Assembly (NCBI GenBank): GCA_024169445.1
Contig: JALKFA010000001.1
Coordinates: forward strand, 1,860,001 to 1,924,000
From: Buttiauxella agrestis ATCC 33320
Lineage (GTDB): Bacteria; Pseudomonadota; Gammaproteobacteria; Enterobacterales; Enterobacteriaceae
Length of the DNA: 64,000 nucleotides
Direction of reading: 5' to 3'
This document shows, piece by piece, positions 29,090 to 39,489 of this stretch; within the stretch, counting starts at the first letter, position 1; each line of letters starts with the position of its first letter. The notes beneath the pieces were generated by a model. That model had not been told where the DNA came from, made no database searches, and saw only the letters and a list, made by a program, of their open reading frames with translations. A program made the translations under genes and the position numbers.

Positions 29090-29545
29090 TTAGCCAGCCA
29101 TTTGTTTTTCGCGAATTTCTGCCAACGTTTTACAGTCAATGCACAAATCAGCTGTCGGGCGAGCTTCGAGACGGCGGATGCCGATTTCAACGCCACAAGA
29201 TTCGCAGTAGCCGAAATCTTCGTCTTCTACTTTCTTAAGGGTCTTCTCGATTTTCTTGATCAGTTTACGTTCCCTGTCACGGTTACGCAGTTCGAGGCTG
29301 AATTCTTCTTCCTGGGCTGCACGGTCTACCGGGTCCGGGAAGTTTGCTGCTTCATCCTGCATATGCGTCACCGTGCGATCAACTTCATCCATAAGTTGGC
29401 TACGCCAGGCTTCAAGAATTAGCTTGAAGTGCGACAGCTGGGCTTCGTTCATATATTCTTCGCCCGCTTTCTCCTGATATGGCTCCACCCCAGCGATGGC
29501 GAGGATACTCAGGGACGATGTTTTACGCTTTTGCCCTTCTTGCAT
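29090..29545 (-). CDS. dksA: RNA polymerase-binding transcription factor DksA
   Basis: DksA enters the RNA polymerase secondary channel and, with ppGpp, controls rRNA and amino-acid promoters. The 151-residue protein equals the E. coli length and is nearly identical. It has the coiled-coil tip acidic residues in [10 protein letters not shown], and a four-Cys zinc finger ([11 protein letters not shown] and [12 protein letters not shown]). [10 protein letters not shown] at 29545 is the start; the in-frame extension to 29563 is not conserved. Confidence 0.98.
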   Translation of the reverse strand: MQEGQKRKTSSLSILAIAGVEPYQEKAGEEYMNEAQLSHFKLILEAWRSQLMDEVDRTVTHMQDEAANFPDPVDRAAQEEEFSLELRNRDRERKLIKKIEKTLKKVEDEDFGYCESCGVEIGIRRLEARPTADLCIDCKTLAEIREKQMAG

Positions 29546-29737
29546 GTTGTTTCTCCTTAACACGCACTATCGGTCCCCTGGTAGGGGGAAAATCAGGCCG
29601 CTATAAATAGCAGATGCTTTTCAGGATGGCAATTATATAAATTCCTCTCTTGACAAGCCTGTGAAGAAAAGCGTATTTACGCGAGCCACCAGCATACAAA
29701 ACAGACAAACGTTAACTGCTCTTTTATTAAGTAAAAA

Positions 29738-30442
29738 TTATAGAAGGACAGGCAACGGCGAGGTTAGAGTCAGGCCTTTGTCCGAAAGTTCGGCCTTCCA
29801 GGCAATAATTTCTACTCCACACTGTTGCGCCTCGGATAACAATTGCGCGTATTTTGCATCGATGTGGCGTGCCGGGGAGACTTGAGTAATAGCCGAATGC
29901 AACACTGTAAACAGCAGCACCGCGCGTTCACCCTGCAAAACCACGTTCATCAATTCCCGTAAATGCTTCTGGCCACGCAGGCTTACTGCATCCGGGAAAT
30001 AGCCACAACCTTGTTGTGATAACGTGACTGATTTCACTTCAATATAGCAGTTAACTTTGCAACCTGCCTGCAACATAAAATCAATACGGCTGCGTTCGGC
30101 GCCGTACTTTACTTCGCTTTTAATTGTGCTGTAACCGGTTAATTCCGAAATAATTTCTTTTTCTAACGCTTCTTTAGCCACGGCATTCGCCCGCAGGGTA
30201 TTTACGCAAATAAACTCCCCGTTCTGTGTCTGCGTCATTTCCCATGTGTGAGGGTATTTGCGCGTCGGGTTATCCGAAGTGGAATACCAGACGGTGTCGC
30301 CAGGTGTGGCACAACCGGTCATTGCGCCGGTATTTGGGCAATGAAGCGTTAGCTCTTCACCGGAAGGTGTGATGACATCAGCCAGAAAACGTTTGTAGCG
30401 TTTGATTAACGTGGCCTGCTGCAACGGCGGAGAAAATTCCAT
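29738..30442 (-). CDS. sfsA: SfsA family DNA-binding protein
   Basis: A 234-residue protein, the same length as E. coli SfsA, which was described as a DNA-binding stimulator of sugar (maltose) fermentation genes. It has an N-terminal OB-like region ([19 protein letters not shown]) and a nuclease-like fold with [19 protein letters not shown] and [13 protein letters not shown], resembling restriction-endonuclease active sites (Asp, Glu-x-Lys). Its exact role is unsettled. It begins one base after the thpR stop, indicating a common transcript. Confidence 0.93.
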   Translation of the reverse strand: MEFSPPLQQATLIKRYKRFLADVITPSGEELTLHCPNTGAMTGCATPGDTVWYSTSDNPTRKYPHTWEMTQTQNGEFICVNTLRANAVAKEALEKEIISELTGYSTIKSEVKYGAERSRIDFMLQAGCKVNCYIEVKSVTLSQQGCGYFPDAVSLRGQKHLRELMNVVLQGERAVLLFTVLHSAITQVSPARHIDAKYAQLLSEAQQCGVEIIAWKAELSDKGLTLTSPLPVLL

Positions 30443-30982
30443 TCACTCTTCCTTATTACTTAATGTCCAGCGTTGTAATTCCAGGTAACGCGTTCGCCCT
30501 TGTTTAAAAACAGACTCATACAACACAAATTCTTCAACCGGATATTGCCAGCGGAAATTAGGGGGCGGAATAGAGACTGCACGCGAAGTGTTACGATAAA
30601 TCGTGATATGTGGATGAAACGGCTGCGGGCTTTGGTAACAGCCGCTGCGCGCTGCCTGGGAGCGTAACATATTTGCCAGTTGAATCAGCCCCAAAGGCGC
30701 ATGGCGCGGGCCAATCCACACCACATTCGAGCGCAGCCACTGCCCGGCATCATCAATGGTCAGGGTAAAACCGCGCTGGCGAATACGTCCGGCTAACTGG
30801 CTGAGTGCTTTTTGCTTTTCAGCGCTGATATCACCTAAAAAGGCCAGCGTCAGGTGTAAGTTTGCCGCAGCAACCGGGCGACCAGCATCTTCAGGAAACT
30901 GCGTGGCGCGCCACTGGATAATCTGTTTTTGTACCTCTGCAGGTAATTCGAGGGCAAAGAACAGACGGCGAGTTTCAGCCAT
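30443..30982 (-). CDS. thpR: RNA 2',3'-cyclic phosphodiesterase (2H family)
   Basis: A 179-residue protein of the 2H phosphoesterase family (formerly LigT). The two His-x-Thr motifs are visible in NLHLTLAFLG and FHPHITIYR. It hydrolyses 2',3'-cyclic RNA ends and can join tRNA half-molecules in vitro. It is divergent from hrpB and directly precedes sfsA. Confidence 0.93.
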   Translation of the reverse strand: MAETRRLFFALELPAEVQKQIIQWRATQFPEDAGRPVAAANLHLTLAFLGDISAEKQKALSQLAGRIRQRGFTLTIDDAGQWLRSNVVWIGPRHAPLGLIQLANMLRSQAARSGCYQSPQPFHPHITIYRNTSRAVSIPPPNFRWQYPVEEFVLYESVFKQGRTRYLELQRWTLSNKEE

Positions 30983-31073
30983 TGTGGGTCTCTCGGTAAT
31001 GGTGGATTCTCGGGTATAGATTCATGTGATGCTACACTAGCGAACTTTGCATCATACCCTTTTGGAGCCGTTT

Positions 31074-33506
31074 GTGTCGTCATTACCGGTTGCTGCCGTG
31101 CTGCCCGATATTCTTAGCGCATTGAAAAACGCGCCGCAGGTTTTACTGAGTGCGCCGACAGGTGCCGGTAAATCGACGTGGCTGCCGTTGCAGATTTTAC
31201 AGCAGGCCAATTTAGGCGGTCGAATTCTGTTGCTGGAGCCACGCCGCCTGGCGGCACGGAACGTCGCACAGCGCCTTGCAGAATTATTAGGCGAAAAACC
31301 GGGTGAAACCGTCGGTTACCGAATGCGTGCCGAAACCTGCGTCGGGCCAAATACCCAACTCGAAGTGGTCACCGAGGGCATTCTGACACGCATGATCCAG
31401 CACGATCCTGAGCTGGAAGGCGTGACGCTGGTGATCCTCGATGAATTTCACGAACGCAGCCTGCAAGCCGACCTGGCGCTGGCATTATTACTGGATGTGC
31501 AGCAAGGGCTACGCGACGATCTCAAACTGCTGATTATGTCGGCAACGCTGGATAATTCGCGCCTCCAGCAGTGTTTGCCTGACGCGCCGGTTATCAGTTC
31601 TCAAGGGCGCGCATTTCCTGTGGAACGCCGTTACAGCCCGCTTTCCACAAACCTTCGTGTTGATGAAGCGGTGGCGATTGCCGTGGCGAATTTGCTGCGT
31701 GAAGAATCTGGATCGCTGCTGCTGTTTTTACCGGGCGTGGGGGAAATCCAGCGAGTTGGGCAGCAACTGCAAGAGCGCGTGGCGAGCGACGTTCAGCTTT
31801 GCCCGTTATACGGCGCATTACCGTTGAGCGAACAGCGTAAAGCTATTTTACCGGCGGCAAACGGCATGCGCAAAGTGGTGCTGGCGACCAACATTGCCGA
31901 AACCAGTCTCACCATCGAAGGCATTCGCCTGGTGGTGGATACCGCGCAAGAACGGGTGGCGCGCTTTGATGTGCGCACTGGCTTAACGCGGCTTATCACA
32001 CAGCGCATTAGCCAGGCGTCGATGATCCAACGCGCCGGGCGAGCGGGGCGTCTGGAGGCGGGGATCTGCCTGCATCTGACCAGCGCTGAACAGGCAGAAC
32101 GCGCAGCTGCACAAAGCGAGCCGGAAATCCTGCAAAGCGACCTCTCCGGTTTGTTACTCGATTTGCTGCAATGGGGATGTCAGGACCCACAGCAACTGAC
32201 CTGGCTTGATACGCCGCCTGCTGTCAATCTTGCTGCTGCGCGAACATTGCTACGCCAGCTTAATGCGCTGGATGAACAACACCGGCTCACGCCCATTGGC
32301 CAAAAAATGGCGAATCTCGGTAACGATCCACGCCTCGCTGCGGTGTTGGTCAACGCCAAAACGCCTGATGAACAAGCTACGGCGGCACGTATTGTCGCGA
32401 TTCTGGAAGAGCCGCCACGTGGCCAGGACAGTGATTTACGAAACGCGTTTAGCCGCCGCCAGGATAACTGGCAACAACGCAGCGCTCAGTTGCTCAAACG
32501 GCTTAATAGCCGTGGTGGAGAAGTGGATTTCGCTCTTGCCGCCCCGTTACTGGCGCAAGCTTTTCCCGACCGTATTGCTCGCCGTCGTGGTCAGGATGGT
32601 CGCTACCAGTTAGCCAACGGTATGGGGGCGATGCTTAATCAGGACGATCCTTTAACGCGTTATGAATGGCTGTTAGCACCGTTGTTATTGCAGGGAAGTA
32701 ACACGCCTGATGCGCGAATCTTGCAGGCTATTCCGCTGGATATTGACGCACTGACTGCGCAATGCCCGATGTTGCTGACGCAAAGCGACTCCGTGGAATG
32801 GGACGAAACGCAAGGTACTTTAAAAGCGTTTCGCCGCAGCCAGATTGGCAAGCTAATTCTGAAAGTTCAGCCGCTGGCGAAACCTTCCGAAGACGAATTG
32901 CATCAAGCGATGCTCAATGGCATTCGCGAAAAAGGGCTGTCGGTATTGAACTGGTCAGCGCATGCGCAACAGTTTCGTTTGCGCCTGGCATGTGCGGCAA
33001 AATGGTTGCCGGAACTTGCCTGGCCTGATGTTTCGGACGATGCTTTGCTGCGTGATTTAGACAGCTGGTTATTACCTGAACTGCATGGTGTACACTCGCT
33101 GCGGGCATTAAAAAACATTGATGTCACACGTGCGTTACACAATTTGCTCGACTGGAACGCGCGTGCACGTCTGGATAGTGCGTTGCCAACTCATTACACT
33201 GTGCCGACTGGCAGCCAGATAGCCATTCGCTATGATGATGAAAACCCGCCAGTTCTTGCTGTTCGTATGCAGGAGATGTTTGGCGAAGCGCGGACGCCAG
33301 TAATTGCTGAAGGCCGTGTGCCACTGGTTCTGGAACTGCTCTCCCCGGCACAGCGGCCACTACAGATAACGCGTGATTTAACCGCTTTCTGGAACGGAGC
33401 CTACCGGGAAGTGCAAAAAGAGATGAAAGGACGTTATCCAAAACACGTCTGGCCGGATTCGCCAGCAGACGCGCAGCCCACGCGGCGCACTAAAAAGTAC
33501 CAATAA
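31074..33506 (+). CDS. hrpB: ATP-dependent helicase HrpB (DEAH box)
   Basis: An 810-residue DEAH-type helicase close to E. coli HrpB (809). Motifs in order: [14 protein letters not shown] (Walker A), ILDEFHERS (DE-x-H), [19 protein letters not shown] and QRAGRAGR. The C-terminal half carries the HrpB-specific domain, ending [12 protein letters not shown] at 31074 ([11 protein letters not shown]) is the start, with GGAG 6 bases upstream; the in-frame TTG at 31047 is less likely. Its cellular substrate is not known. Confidence 0.95.
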   Translation: MSSLPVAAVLPDILSALKNAPQVLLSAPTGAGKSTWLPLQILQQANLGGRILLLEPRRLAARNVAQRLAELLGEKPGETVGYRMRAETCVGPNTQLEVVTEGILTRMIQHDPELEGVTLVILDEFHERSLQADLALALLLDVQQGLRDDLKLLIMSATLDNSRLQQCLPDAPVISSQGRAFPVERRYSPLSTNLRVDEAVAIAVANLLREESGSLLLFLPGVGEIQRVGQQLQERVASDVQLCPLYGALPLSEQRKAILPAANGMRKVVLATNIAETSLTIEGIRLVVDTAQERVARFDVRTGLTRLITQRISQASMIQRAGRAGRLEAGICLHLTSAEQAERAAAQSEPEILQSDLSGLLLDLLQWGCQDPQQLTWLDTPPAVNLAAARTLLRQLNALDEQHRLTPIGQKMANLGNDPRLAAVLVNAKTPDEQATAARIVAILEEPPRGQDSDLRNAFSRRQDNWQQRSAQLLKRLNSRGGEVDFALAAPLLAQAFPDRIARRRGQDGRYQLANGMGAMLNQDDPLTRYEWLLAPLLLQGSNTPDARILQAIPLDIDALTAQCPMLLTQSDSVEWDETQGTLKAFRRSQIGKLILKVQPLAKPSEDELHQAMLNGIREKGLSVLNWSAHAQQFRLRLACAAKWLPELAWPDVSDDALLRDLDSWLLPELHGVHSLRALKNIDVTRALHNLLDWNARARLDSALPTHYTVPTGSQIAIRYDDENPPVLAVRMQEMFGEARTPVIAEGRVPLVLELLSPAQRPLQITRDLTAFWNGAYREVQKEMKGRYPKHVWPDSPADAQPTRRTKKYQ

Positions 33507-33585
33507 CTTTGAGAGATTTCCTCTTCCGACCAGAGCGGAAGAAAGGAGAATCAGGCGATGCGCCTTATTTTTGGTGGAGAAAGCA

Positions 33586-36138
33586 ATGGCGGGGAATGAC
33601 CGCGAACCGATTGGACGTAAAGGTAAACCTTCACGTCCTGTAAAAGAGAAAGTAAGCCGCCGTCGAGTCCGTGAAGAGGAATACGACGCGGATTACGATG
33701 ATGATTATGACGACGAGGAGCCGATGCCGCCACGCAAAGGAAAAGGCAGCGGCAATGGCCGTCCGCCACGTAAAAAGCGCCGCTGGTTGTGGTTCTTAGT
33801 CAAACTGTTTGTTGTCTTTGTCGTGCTGTTCGTGATCTACGGCGTCTATCTTGACCAGAAGATCCGTGCCCGTATTGATGGCAAGGTCTGGCAACTGCCG
33901 GCAGCAGTGTATGGCCGTATGGTGAACCTTGAGCCAGACATGCCGTACAGCAAAAAAGAGATGGTCAACCTGCTGGAAGCCACGCAGTACCGTCAGGTGA
34001 CGAAGATGACGCGTCCTGGCGAGTTTACGGTGCAGGGCAACAGCATCGAAATGATCCGCCGTCCGTTTGATTTCCCTGACAGTAAAGAAGGGCAGATCCG
34101 CGCACGTCTGGTGTTTGATAATGATCATTTGGAATCGATTCAGAACATGGATAGTAACCGCAGCTTCGGTTTCTTCCGTCTGGATCCACGTTTGATCACC
34201 ATGTTGTCTTCACCGAACGGTGAGCAGCGTCTGTTCGTCCCACGCACCGGCTTCCCGGATTTGTTGGTTGATACGCTGATTGCTACCGAAGACCGCCATT
34301 TCTATGAACACGATGGCATCAGTTTGTACTCCATCGGTCGTGCGATGCTGGCGAACTTAACCGCGGGTCGCACCGTGCAGGGCGCAAGTACTCTGACGCA
34401 ACAGTTGGTGAAAAACCTGTTCCTGTCGAGCGAGCGCTCTTACTGGCGTAAAGCGAACGAAGCGTACATGGCGCTGATCATGGACGCCCGTTACGGCAAA
34501 GATCGCATCCTTGAGCTGTATCTGAACGAGGTGTATCTCGGCCAGAGCGGCGATAACGAAATTCGCGGTTTCCCGCTGGCGAGCCTGTACTACTTTGGTC
34601 GTCCGGTTGAAGAGCTGAGCCTTGACCAGCAAGCGTTGCTGGTGGGGATGGTGAAAGGGGCGTCGATTTACAACCCGTGGCGTAACCCGAAACTGGCGCT
34701 GGAACGTCGCAACCTGGTATTGCGCTTGCTGCAAGAGCAGAAGGTGATCGACCAGGAACTTTACGACATGCTGAGCGCCCGTCCTCTGGGCGTGCAACCG
34801 CGCGGTGGCGTGATTTCGCCACAGCCTGCGTTTATGCAGATGGTGCGTAACGAGCTTCAGACTAAGCTTGGTGACAAAGTTAAAGACCTGTCTGGCGTGA
34901 AGATCTTCACCACGTTTGATTCCGTTTCCCAGGATGCGGCAGAGAAAGCGGTAAGCGAAGGGGTTCCGGTACTGCGTGCCTCTCGTAAGCTCAAAGATCT
35001 CGAAGCGGCTATGGTGATTGTTGACCGTTCGACCGGCGAAGTTCGTGCCATGGTCGGCGGGGCAGAAACGCAATTTGCCGGCTTTAACCGTGCGATGCAG
35101 GCTCGTCGTTCCATCGGTTCTCTGGCAAAACCAGCGACTTATCTGACGGCGTTAAGCCAGCCGGATTCGTACCGCCTGAATACCTGGATTACCGATGCGC
35201 CAATCGCGCTGAAACAGCCAAACGGACAAGTGTGGTCGCCGCAAAACGATGACCGTCGCTACAGTGAGAGCGGTAAGGTCATGTTAGTGGATGCGCTGAC
35301 GCGTTCGATGAACGTGCCAACCGTAAATCTGGGGATGGCGTTGGGCTTGCCAGCCGTAACCGACACCTGGGTCAAACTCGGCGTGCCGCAGAACCAATTG
35401 CATCCGGTTCCGGCTATGTTGCTGGGCGCGCTGAACCTGACGCCAATCGAAGTGGCGCAGGCATTCCAGACCATCGCCAGCGGCGGTAACCGTGCAACGC
35501 TTTCTGCATTGCGTTCGGTGATTGCTGAAGACGGCACCGTGCTATATCAAAGCTTCCCGCAGGCGGAACAGGCAGTTCCTCCGCAGGCAGCCTACATGAC
35601 GCTGTTTACCATGCAGCAGGTTATGGCTCGTGGTACCGGGCGTGCGTTGGGTGGCAAGTATCCGAACCTGCATCTGGCAGGGAAAACGGGTACCACCAAC
35701 GATAATGTGGATACCTGGTTTGCCGGTATTGATGGCAAAGAAGTGGCGATTACCTGGGTAGGACGTGACAACAACCAGCCGACCAAACTATATGGTGCGA
35801 GCGGGGCGATGTCGCTGTATCAACGTTATCTGGCTAACCAGACGCCAATTCCGCTGGTGCTGAACCCACCGGAAGACATTGTTGATATGGGTGTTGATAG
35901 CGCGGGTTACTTCCAGTGTGGTGGCGGTGGAGATCGCGTCCTTCCTGTCTGGACGACCAATCCGGATGGATTGTGCCAGCAAAGCCAGCAGGCCGAGCAG
36001 ACCAATAATCCATTTAATCAGTCGCAGCAGCAGCAGCCTCAACAGCAGCCGCAGCAACAGCAGCAACAACCTCAGCAGCAGCCTGAATCCAGTGATGGTG
36101 TTGCCGGTTGGATTAAGGATATGTTCGGCGGGAATTAA
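33586..36138 (+). CDS. mrcB: Penicillin-binding protein 1B (bifunctional peptidoglycan synthase)
   Basis: PBP1B polymerises and cross-links peptidoglycan. The 850-residue protein has a basic/acidic cytoplasmic tail, one transmembrane segment ([20 protein letters not shown]), the UB2H domain that binds LpoB, a GT51 glycosyltransferase ([12 protein letters not shown], catalytic Glu) and a transpeptidase with SLAKPAT, SMN and AGKTGTTN. The start [10 protein letters not shown] at 33586 has GGAG just upstream. The C-terminal tail is a long Gln/Pro tract (about 36015-36090) before [14 protein letters not shown], longer than in E. coli and coded largely by repeated CAG/CAA. Confidence 0.97.
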   Translation: MAGNDREPIGRKGKPSRPVKEKVSRRRVREEEYDADYDDDYDDEEPMPPRKGKGSGNGRPPRKKRRWLWFLVKLFVVFVVLFVIYGVYLDQKIRARIDGKVWQLPAAVYGRMVNLEPDMPYSKKEMVNLLEATQYRQVTKMTRPGEFTVQGNSIEMIRRPFDFPDSKEGQIRARLVFDNDHLESIQNMDSNRSFGFFRLDPRLITMLSSPNGEQRLFVPRTGFPDLLVDTLIATEDRHFYEHDGISLYSIGRAMLANLTAGRTVQGASTLTQQLVKNLFLSSERSYWRKANEAYMALIMDARYGKDRILELYLNEVYLGQSGDNEIRGFPLASLYYFGRPVEELSLDQQALLVGMVKGASIYNPWRNPKLALERRNLVLRLLQEQKVIDQELYDMLSARPLGVQPRGGVISPQPAFMQMVRNELQTKLGDKVKDLSGVKIFTTFDSVSQDAAEKAVSEGVPVLRASRKLKDLEAAMVIVDRSTGEVRAMVGGAETQFAGFNRAMQARRSIGSLAKPATYLTALSQPDSYRLNTWITDAPIALKQPNGQVWSPQNDDRRYSESGKVMLVDALTRSMNVPTVNLGMALGLPAVTDTWVKLGVPQNQLHPVPAMLLGALNLTPIEVAQAFQTIASGGNRATLSALRSVIAEDGTVLYQSFPQAEQAVPPQAAYMTLFTMQQVMARGTGRALGGKYPNLHLAGKTGTTNDNVDTWFAGIDGKEVAITWVGRDNNQPTKLYGASGAMSLYQRYLANQTPIPLVLNPPEDIVDMGVDSAGYFQCGGGGDRVLPVWTTNPDGLCQQSQQAEQTNNPFNQSQQQQPQQQPQQQQQQPQQQPESSDGVAGWIKDMFGGN

Positions 36139-36156
36139 TTGCTGAACGTCCTTGTG

Positions 36157-36199
36157 TGCCACCTTTTAGAATAATAATCTAACGGGTGGCATATATTTT
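36157..36199 (+). terminator. Possible terminator of mrcB
   Basis: TGCCACC (36157-36163) and GGTGGCA (36185-36191) can pair around a 21-base loop, followed by TATATTTTT. The loop is large, so confidence is moderate. Confidence 0.5.
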
Positions 36200-36293
36200 T
36201 CTTAATTATTTATTTCCTGTCTGCCTCTTGTGAAGAATGCTCTAATGTTTTGTTGAATGCTTAAAATTTCACAGTACAAGACAGGAAAGTCAG

Positions 36294-37025
36294 ATGGACA
36301 GCAAAACATTTCAAAAAATAGTATTACCACATCTCACCGAAGCCATGCTTTTTACCCGTTCCAGGTTATCTCTAAAATCATCTAATAAGTTTTATCCAGA
36401 TAAAAATATGATTGAAAAGTGGATGTTGACGAATCCGCAAAAATATCGGCTGCATACCCTTGGCGGGGACAAGATGCGCAGCGCGGCGGTTTCTGCACAG
36501 CGCAAACTCAAGCTATCTTCCAGGCAACTGTACCAAAAAGTTGAAAATGATTACCGCAATGGAGTGCAGAACGCAGGCAATTGTGGGGAAAATGCCCGAA
36601 TCGCTTTTTGCTATCTCACCGATCGTATTAGCAAGCTTGAACGGAAGGTCGGGTGCCCAATCCTTATATTACAAATTTTCCTTCAACATCCCGTGGATCA
36701 CTGTCTGGTATTAGTCGGCACACTACCTCGTCGCGGCAGTCGGAAATTAATTGAGAACACATTAATATGTGATCCATGGGCGAAAATCGTTTGCCCAATA
36801 GCGCATTACTCCCTCGAATGGAAAATGAAAATGAATAAATGGTCCAATCGTGGGCTTATGGGGAAATGTGTCGAAGGTACGTTTGACCCTTTTTACGATG
36901 AATGTTCTCGCGAGAGTATTCGCGTGGGTAAATTTATTATTTTTGAGCAAACCGCTGCTGGGAAAACACTCGCTTCAAAAAATAAACAGCATTATTCATT
37001 GATAGACAGAAGCGCGATTTCCTGA
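36294..37025 (+). CDS. Unrecognised 243-aa protein with a Cys/His/Asp triad-like arrangement
   Basis: I do not recognise this family. The protein is basic, with no signal peptide or membrane segment. Three motifs stand out: GNCGENARIAFCYL with Cys97, PVDHCLVLVG with His136, and ICDPWAK with Asp160. This order and spacing (39 and 24 residues) fit papain-like or transglutaminase-like Cys-His-Asp enzymes, a fold also used by secreted bacterial effectors and deamidases; that is inference. AGGAAAG before the ATG is a good ribosome-binding site. The gene lies between mrcB and fhuA, which are adjacent in E. coli, and no immunity-like partner is visible. AT content is higher than its neighbours, suggesting acquisition. 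Confidence 0.75.
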   Translation: MDSKTFQKIVLPHLTEAMLFTRSRLSLKSSNKFYPDKNMIEKWMLTNPQKYRLHTLGGDKMRSAAVSAQRKLKLSSRQLYQKVENDYRNGVQNAGNCGENARIAFCYLTDRISKLERKVGCPILILQIFLQHPVDHCLVLVGTLPRRGSRKLIENTLICDPWAKIVCPIAHYSLEWKMKMNKWSNRGLMGKCVEGTFDPFYDECSRESIRVGKFIIFEQTAAGKTLASKNKQHYSLIDRSAIS

Positions 37026-37215
37026 ACCACTCGCATTAGCCATTCGGTCACGTTGCTGACAGCGTGATCGGGATGTGTCATTCCTGCCTGGTTTTCTCTG
37101 TTTGTGAGTCCTTTTTCACTCCTTGCACTTTGTATGGTTATTTTTTATCCCCCTGGTCCCCCAGGGGGTGTGATCCGCTTGCCATGCACTTTCCGTTTCG
37201 TCTATTATTCTGCGG

Positions 37216-37250
37216 CATAATAATAATTCTCGTTTTCGTTATCATTCGTT
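37216..37250 (+). promoter_or_regulatory. Probable Fur-binding region upstream of fhuA
   Basis: ATAATAATAATTCTCG followed by CGTTATCATTCG gives overlapping matches to the NATWAT hexamers of the Fur box (about 12 of 19 with the consensus for the first array). It lies 20-55 bases before the fhuA ATG, in keeping with the known Fur control of fhuACDB. Confidence 0.6.
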
Positions 37251-37270
37251 ACTTCATCAGAGATAATACA

Positions 37271-39442
37271 ATGGCGCGCTTAAGAACTGGACAACCAGTC
37301 AATACCTCAATTCGCAAACTTGCATTCTTTGTTGCTGCCGCTGTAAGCGGTGTCAGTGCATCAAGTTTTGCAGCAGACAACACAACAGCTAAAGAAGATA
37401 CCATCACCGTTTCCGCCAGTGTTGCTGACGAAAGCGCGTGGGGCCCGTCTCCAACGATTGCCGCTAAACGCACGGCAACCGCGACCAAAACTGATACGCC
37501 AATTGAAAAGACTCCACAGTCTATTTCGATTGTGACTCGTGAAGAGATGGATACTCACCAGCCAGCTTCCGTGAAAGAAGCGTTGGGCTACACGCCAGGT
37601 ATCACCGTTTCTACCCGTGGTGCATCCGACACTTATGACGCGGTGAAAATTCGTGGTTTCGGTTCGGTTAACCAGAACAACTATTTAGATGGCCTGAAAC
37701 TTCAGGGCGACTTCTATAACGAAGTGATCATCGACCCGTACATGCTTGAGCGCGTGGAATTAATGCGTGGCCCAACTTCCGTGCTGTACGGAAAAAGCAG
37801 TCCAGGCGGTATTATCACGATGGTAAGCAAGCGTCCAACCACTGAACCACTGAAAGAAGTTCAGTTCAAGATGGGCACTGACAACCTGTGGCAAACCGGT
37901 TTCGACTTCAGTGATTCACTGGATGATGCAGGCGTTTATTCTTATCGTCTGACTGGTGTGGCGCGTTCTAACGACGACCAGCAACAATTCTCCAAACAGA
38001 AACGTTATGCGATTGCTCCGTCATTCACCTGGCGTCCTGACGATAAAACTAATTTCACGTTCTTAGCGAACCTGCAAGACACTCCAGAGACGGGTTATTA
38101 CGGTTGGTTGCCGAAAGAAGGTACCGTTGAGCCGTTGCCAGATGGTTCTTATCTGCCGACTGATTTCAACGAAGGTGTTCCAAATAACACCTACTCGTTG
38201 TCCCATAAAATGGTCGGTTATACCTTTGACCATGAGTTCAACGACACTTTCACCGTGCGTCAGAACCTGCGTTATGTTGAGTCTAAAACCAATCAGAAAA
38301 GCGTTTACGGCACTGGCGTAGACTCTTCAGGTTATATGCTGACTCGCGGCACTGTTGTGGATAACGAAAAGCTGCACAACTTTGCTGTTGATACTCAAGT
38401 GCAAAGTAATTTTGCGACCGGTGACGTGGCACACACCTTGCTGACTGGTGTTGATTTCCAGCAGATGCGTAACGATGTGAACGCCACCTTCGGCAGCGCT
38501 CCGCCACTGGATTTGTATAACCCAGTGTACGAAAACTACGATTTTGGCGATGCAGACCCGTATCAGCAAAACAAACAGAAACAGACCGGCATCTACATTC
38601 AGGATCAAGCTGAGTGGAACAAGTTTGTTCTGACCGTCGGTGGCCGTTACGACTGGCTGAAACAGTCAACACTCGCTTACCAGGCGAATAACTACACCGA
38701 GCGTGACGATAGCGAATTCACTGGCCGTGCGGGTCTGAACTACCTGTTCGATAACGGTGTGTCGCCGTACATCAGCTACAGCGAATCTTTCGAGCCAAAC
38801 TCAGGTGCAGATTTCTACGGCAACACCTTCAAACCGTCTAAAGGCCGTCAGTACGAAGCGGGCGTGAAGTATGTGCCGAAGGATATGGCGGTGGTGATTA
38901 CTGGTGCGATTTATCAACTGACTAAGTCTGATAACCTGATGTCCGACCCAGACACTTCCCACGGTTTCTCCTCCATTCAGGGTGGTGAAATTCGTTCTCG
39001 TGGCGTAGAGCTCGAAGCGAAAGCGGCGGTGAATGCCAACATCAACGTGACGGCTTCTTACACCTACACCGATGCGGAATACACCACTGACACCAACTAC
39101 AAAGGCAACACGCCTGAGCAGGTGCCAGAGCACATGGCTTCACTGTGGGGGGATTATACCTTCAATGAAGGCTCGCTGACCGGTCTGACTATCGGTACCG
39201 GTGGTCGCTTCATCGGCTCCAGCTACGGCGACCCGGCTAACAGCTTCAAAGTGGGTAGTGCTGCGGTTCTGGATGCAGTGGTTAAATATGACCTCGGCCG
39301 TTTCGGTATGAATGGTTCAAGCGTGGCGGTGAATGTGAACAACCTGCTTGATCGTGAATACGTTGCCAGCTGCTTCGCCACTTATGGCTGCTTCTGGGGC
39401 GCTGAGCGCCAGGTTGTTGCGACTGCTACATTCCGCTTCTAA
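37271..39442 (+). CDS. fhuA: Ferrichrome outer-membrane receptor FhuA
   Basis: FhuA is the TonB-dependent ferrichrome channel and a phage receptor in E. coli. The 723-residue precursor has a signal peptide (ending SSFAAD), a TonB box (DTITVSA), the plug domain (TPQSISIVTREEM, LYGKSSPGG) and a 22-strand barrel ending in VVATATFRF with terminal Phe. It starts at MARLRTGQP; the longer open frame upstream covers the Fur region. Compared with E. coli FhuA (747) the external loop 4 region is about 17 residues shorter and lacks its disulfide Cys pair. The C-terminal Cys pair (ASCFATYGCFW) is kept. First gene of fhuACDB. Confidence 0.96.
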   Translation: MARLRTGQPVNTSIRKLAFFVAAAVSGVSASSFAADNTTAKEDTITVSASVADESAWGPSPTIAAKRTATATKTDTPIEKTPQSISIVTREEMDTHQPASVKEALGYTPGITVSTRGASDTYDAVKIRGFGSVNQNNYLDGLKLQGDFYNEVIIDPYMLERVELMRGPTSVLYGKSSPGGIITMVSKRPTTEPLKEVQFKMGTDNLWQTGFDFSDSLDDAGVYSYRLTGVARSNDDQQQFSKQKRYAIAPSFTWRPDDKTNFTFLANLQDTPETGYYGWLPKEGTVEPLPDGSYLPTDFNEGVPNNTYSLSHKMVGYTFDHEFNDTFTVRQNLRYVESKTNQKSVYGTGVDSSGYMLTRGTVVDNEKLHNFAVDTQVQSNFATGDVAHTLLTGVDFQQMRNDVNATFGSAPPLDLYNPVYENYDFGDADPYQQNKQKQTGIYIQDQAEWNKFVLTVGGRYDWLKQSTLAYQANNYTERDDSEFTGRAGLNYLFDNGVSPYISYSESFEPNSGADFYGNTFKPSKGRQYEAGVKYVPKDMAVVITGAIYQLTKSDNLMSDPDTSHGFSSIQGGEIRSRGVELEAKAAVNANINVTASYTYTDAEYTTDTNYKGNTPEQVPEHMASLWGDYTFNEGSLTGLTIGTGGRFIGSSYGDPANSFKVGSAAVLDAVVKYDLGRFGMNGSSVAVNVNNLLDREYVASCFATYGCFWGAERQVVATATFRF

Positions 39443-39489
39443 GTGTATTCGGGCACGGTTCGCCGTGCCCATCAACAAAGTTGGCTACC

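Noticed and set aside
34357-35073. 238-codon open frame on the minus strand inside mrcB
   Set aside because: Antisense shadow of the PBP1B transpeptidase region; His/Arg-rich nonsense composition.
35990-36100. CRISPR-like short repeats
   Set aside because: The repeats are CAG/CAA codons within the mrcB reading frame, without spacers.
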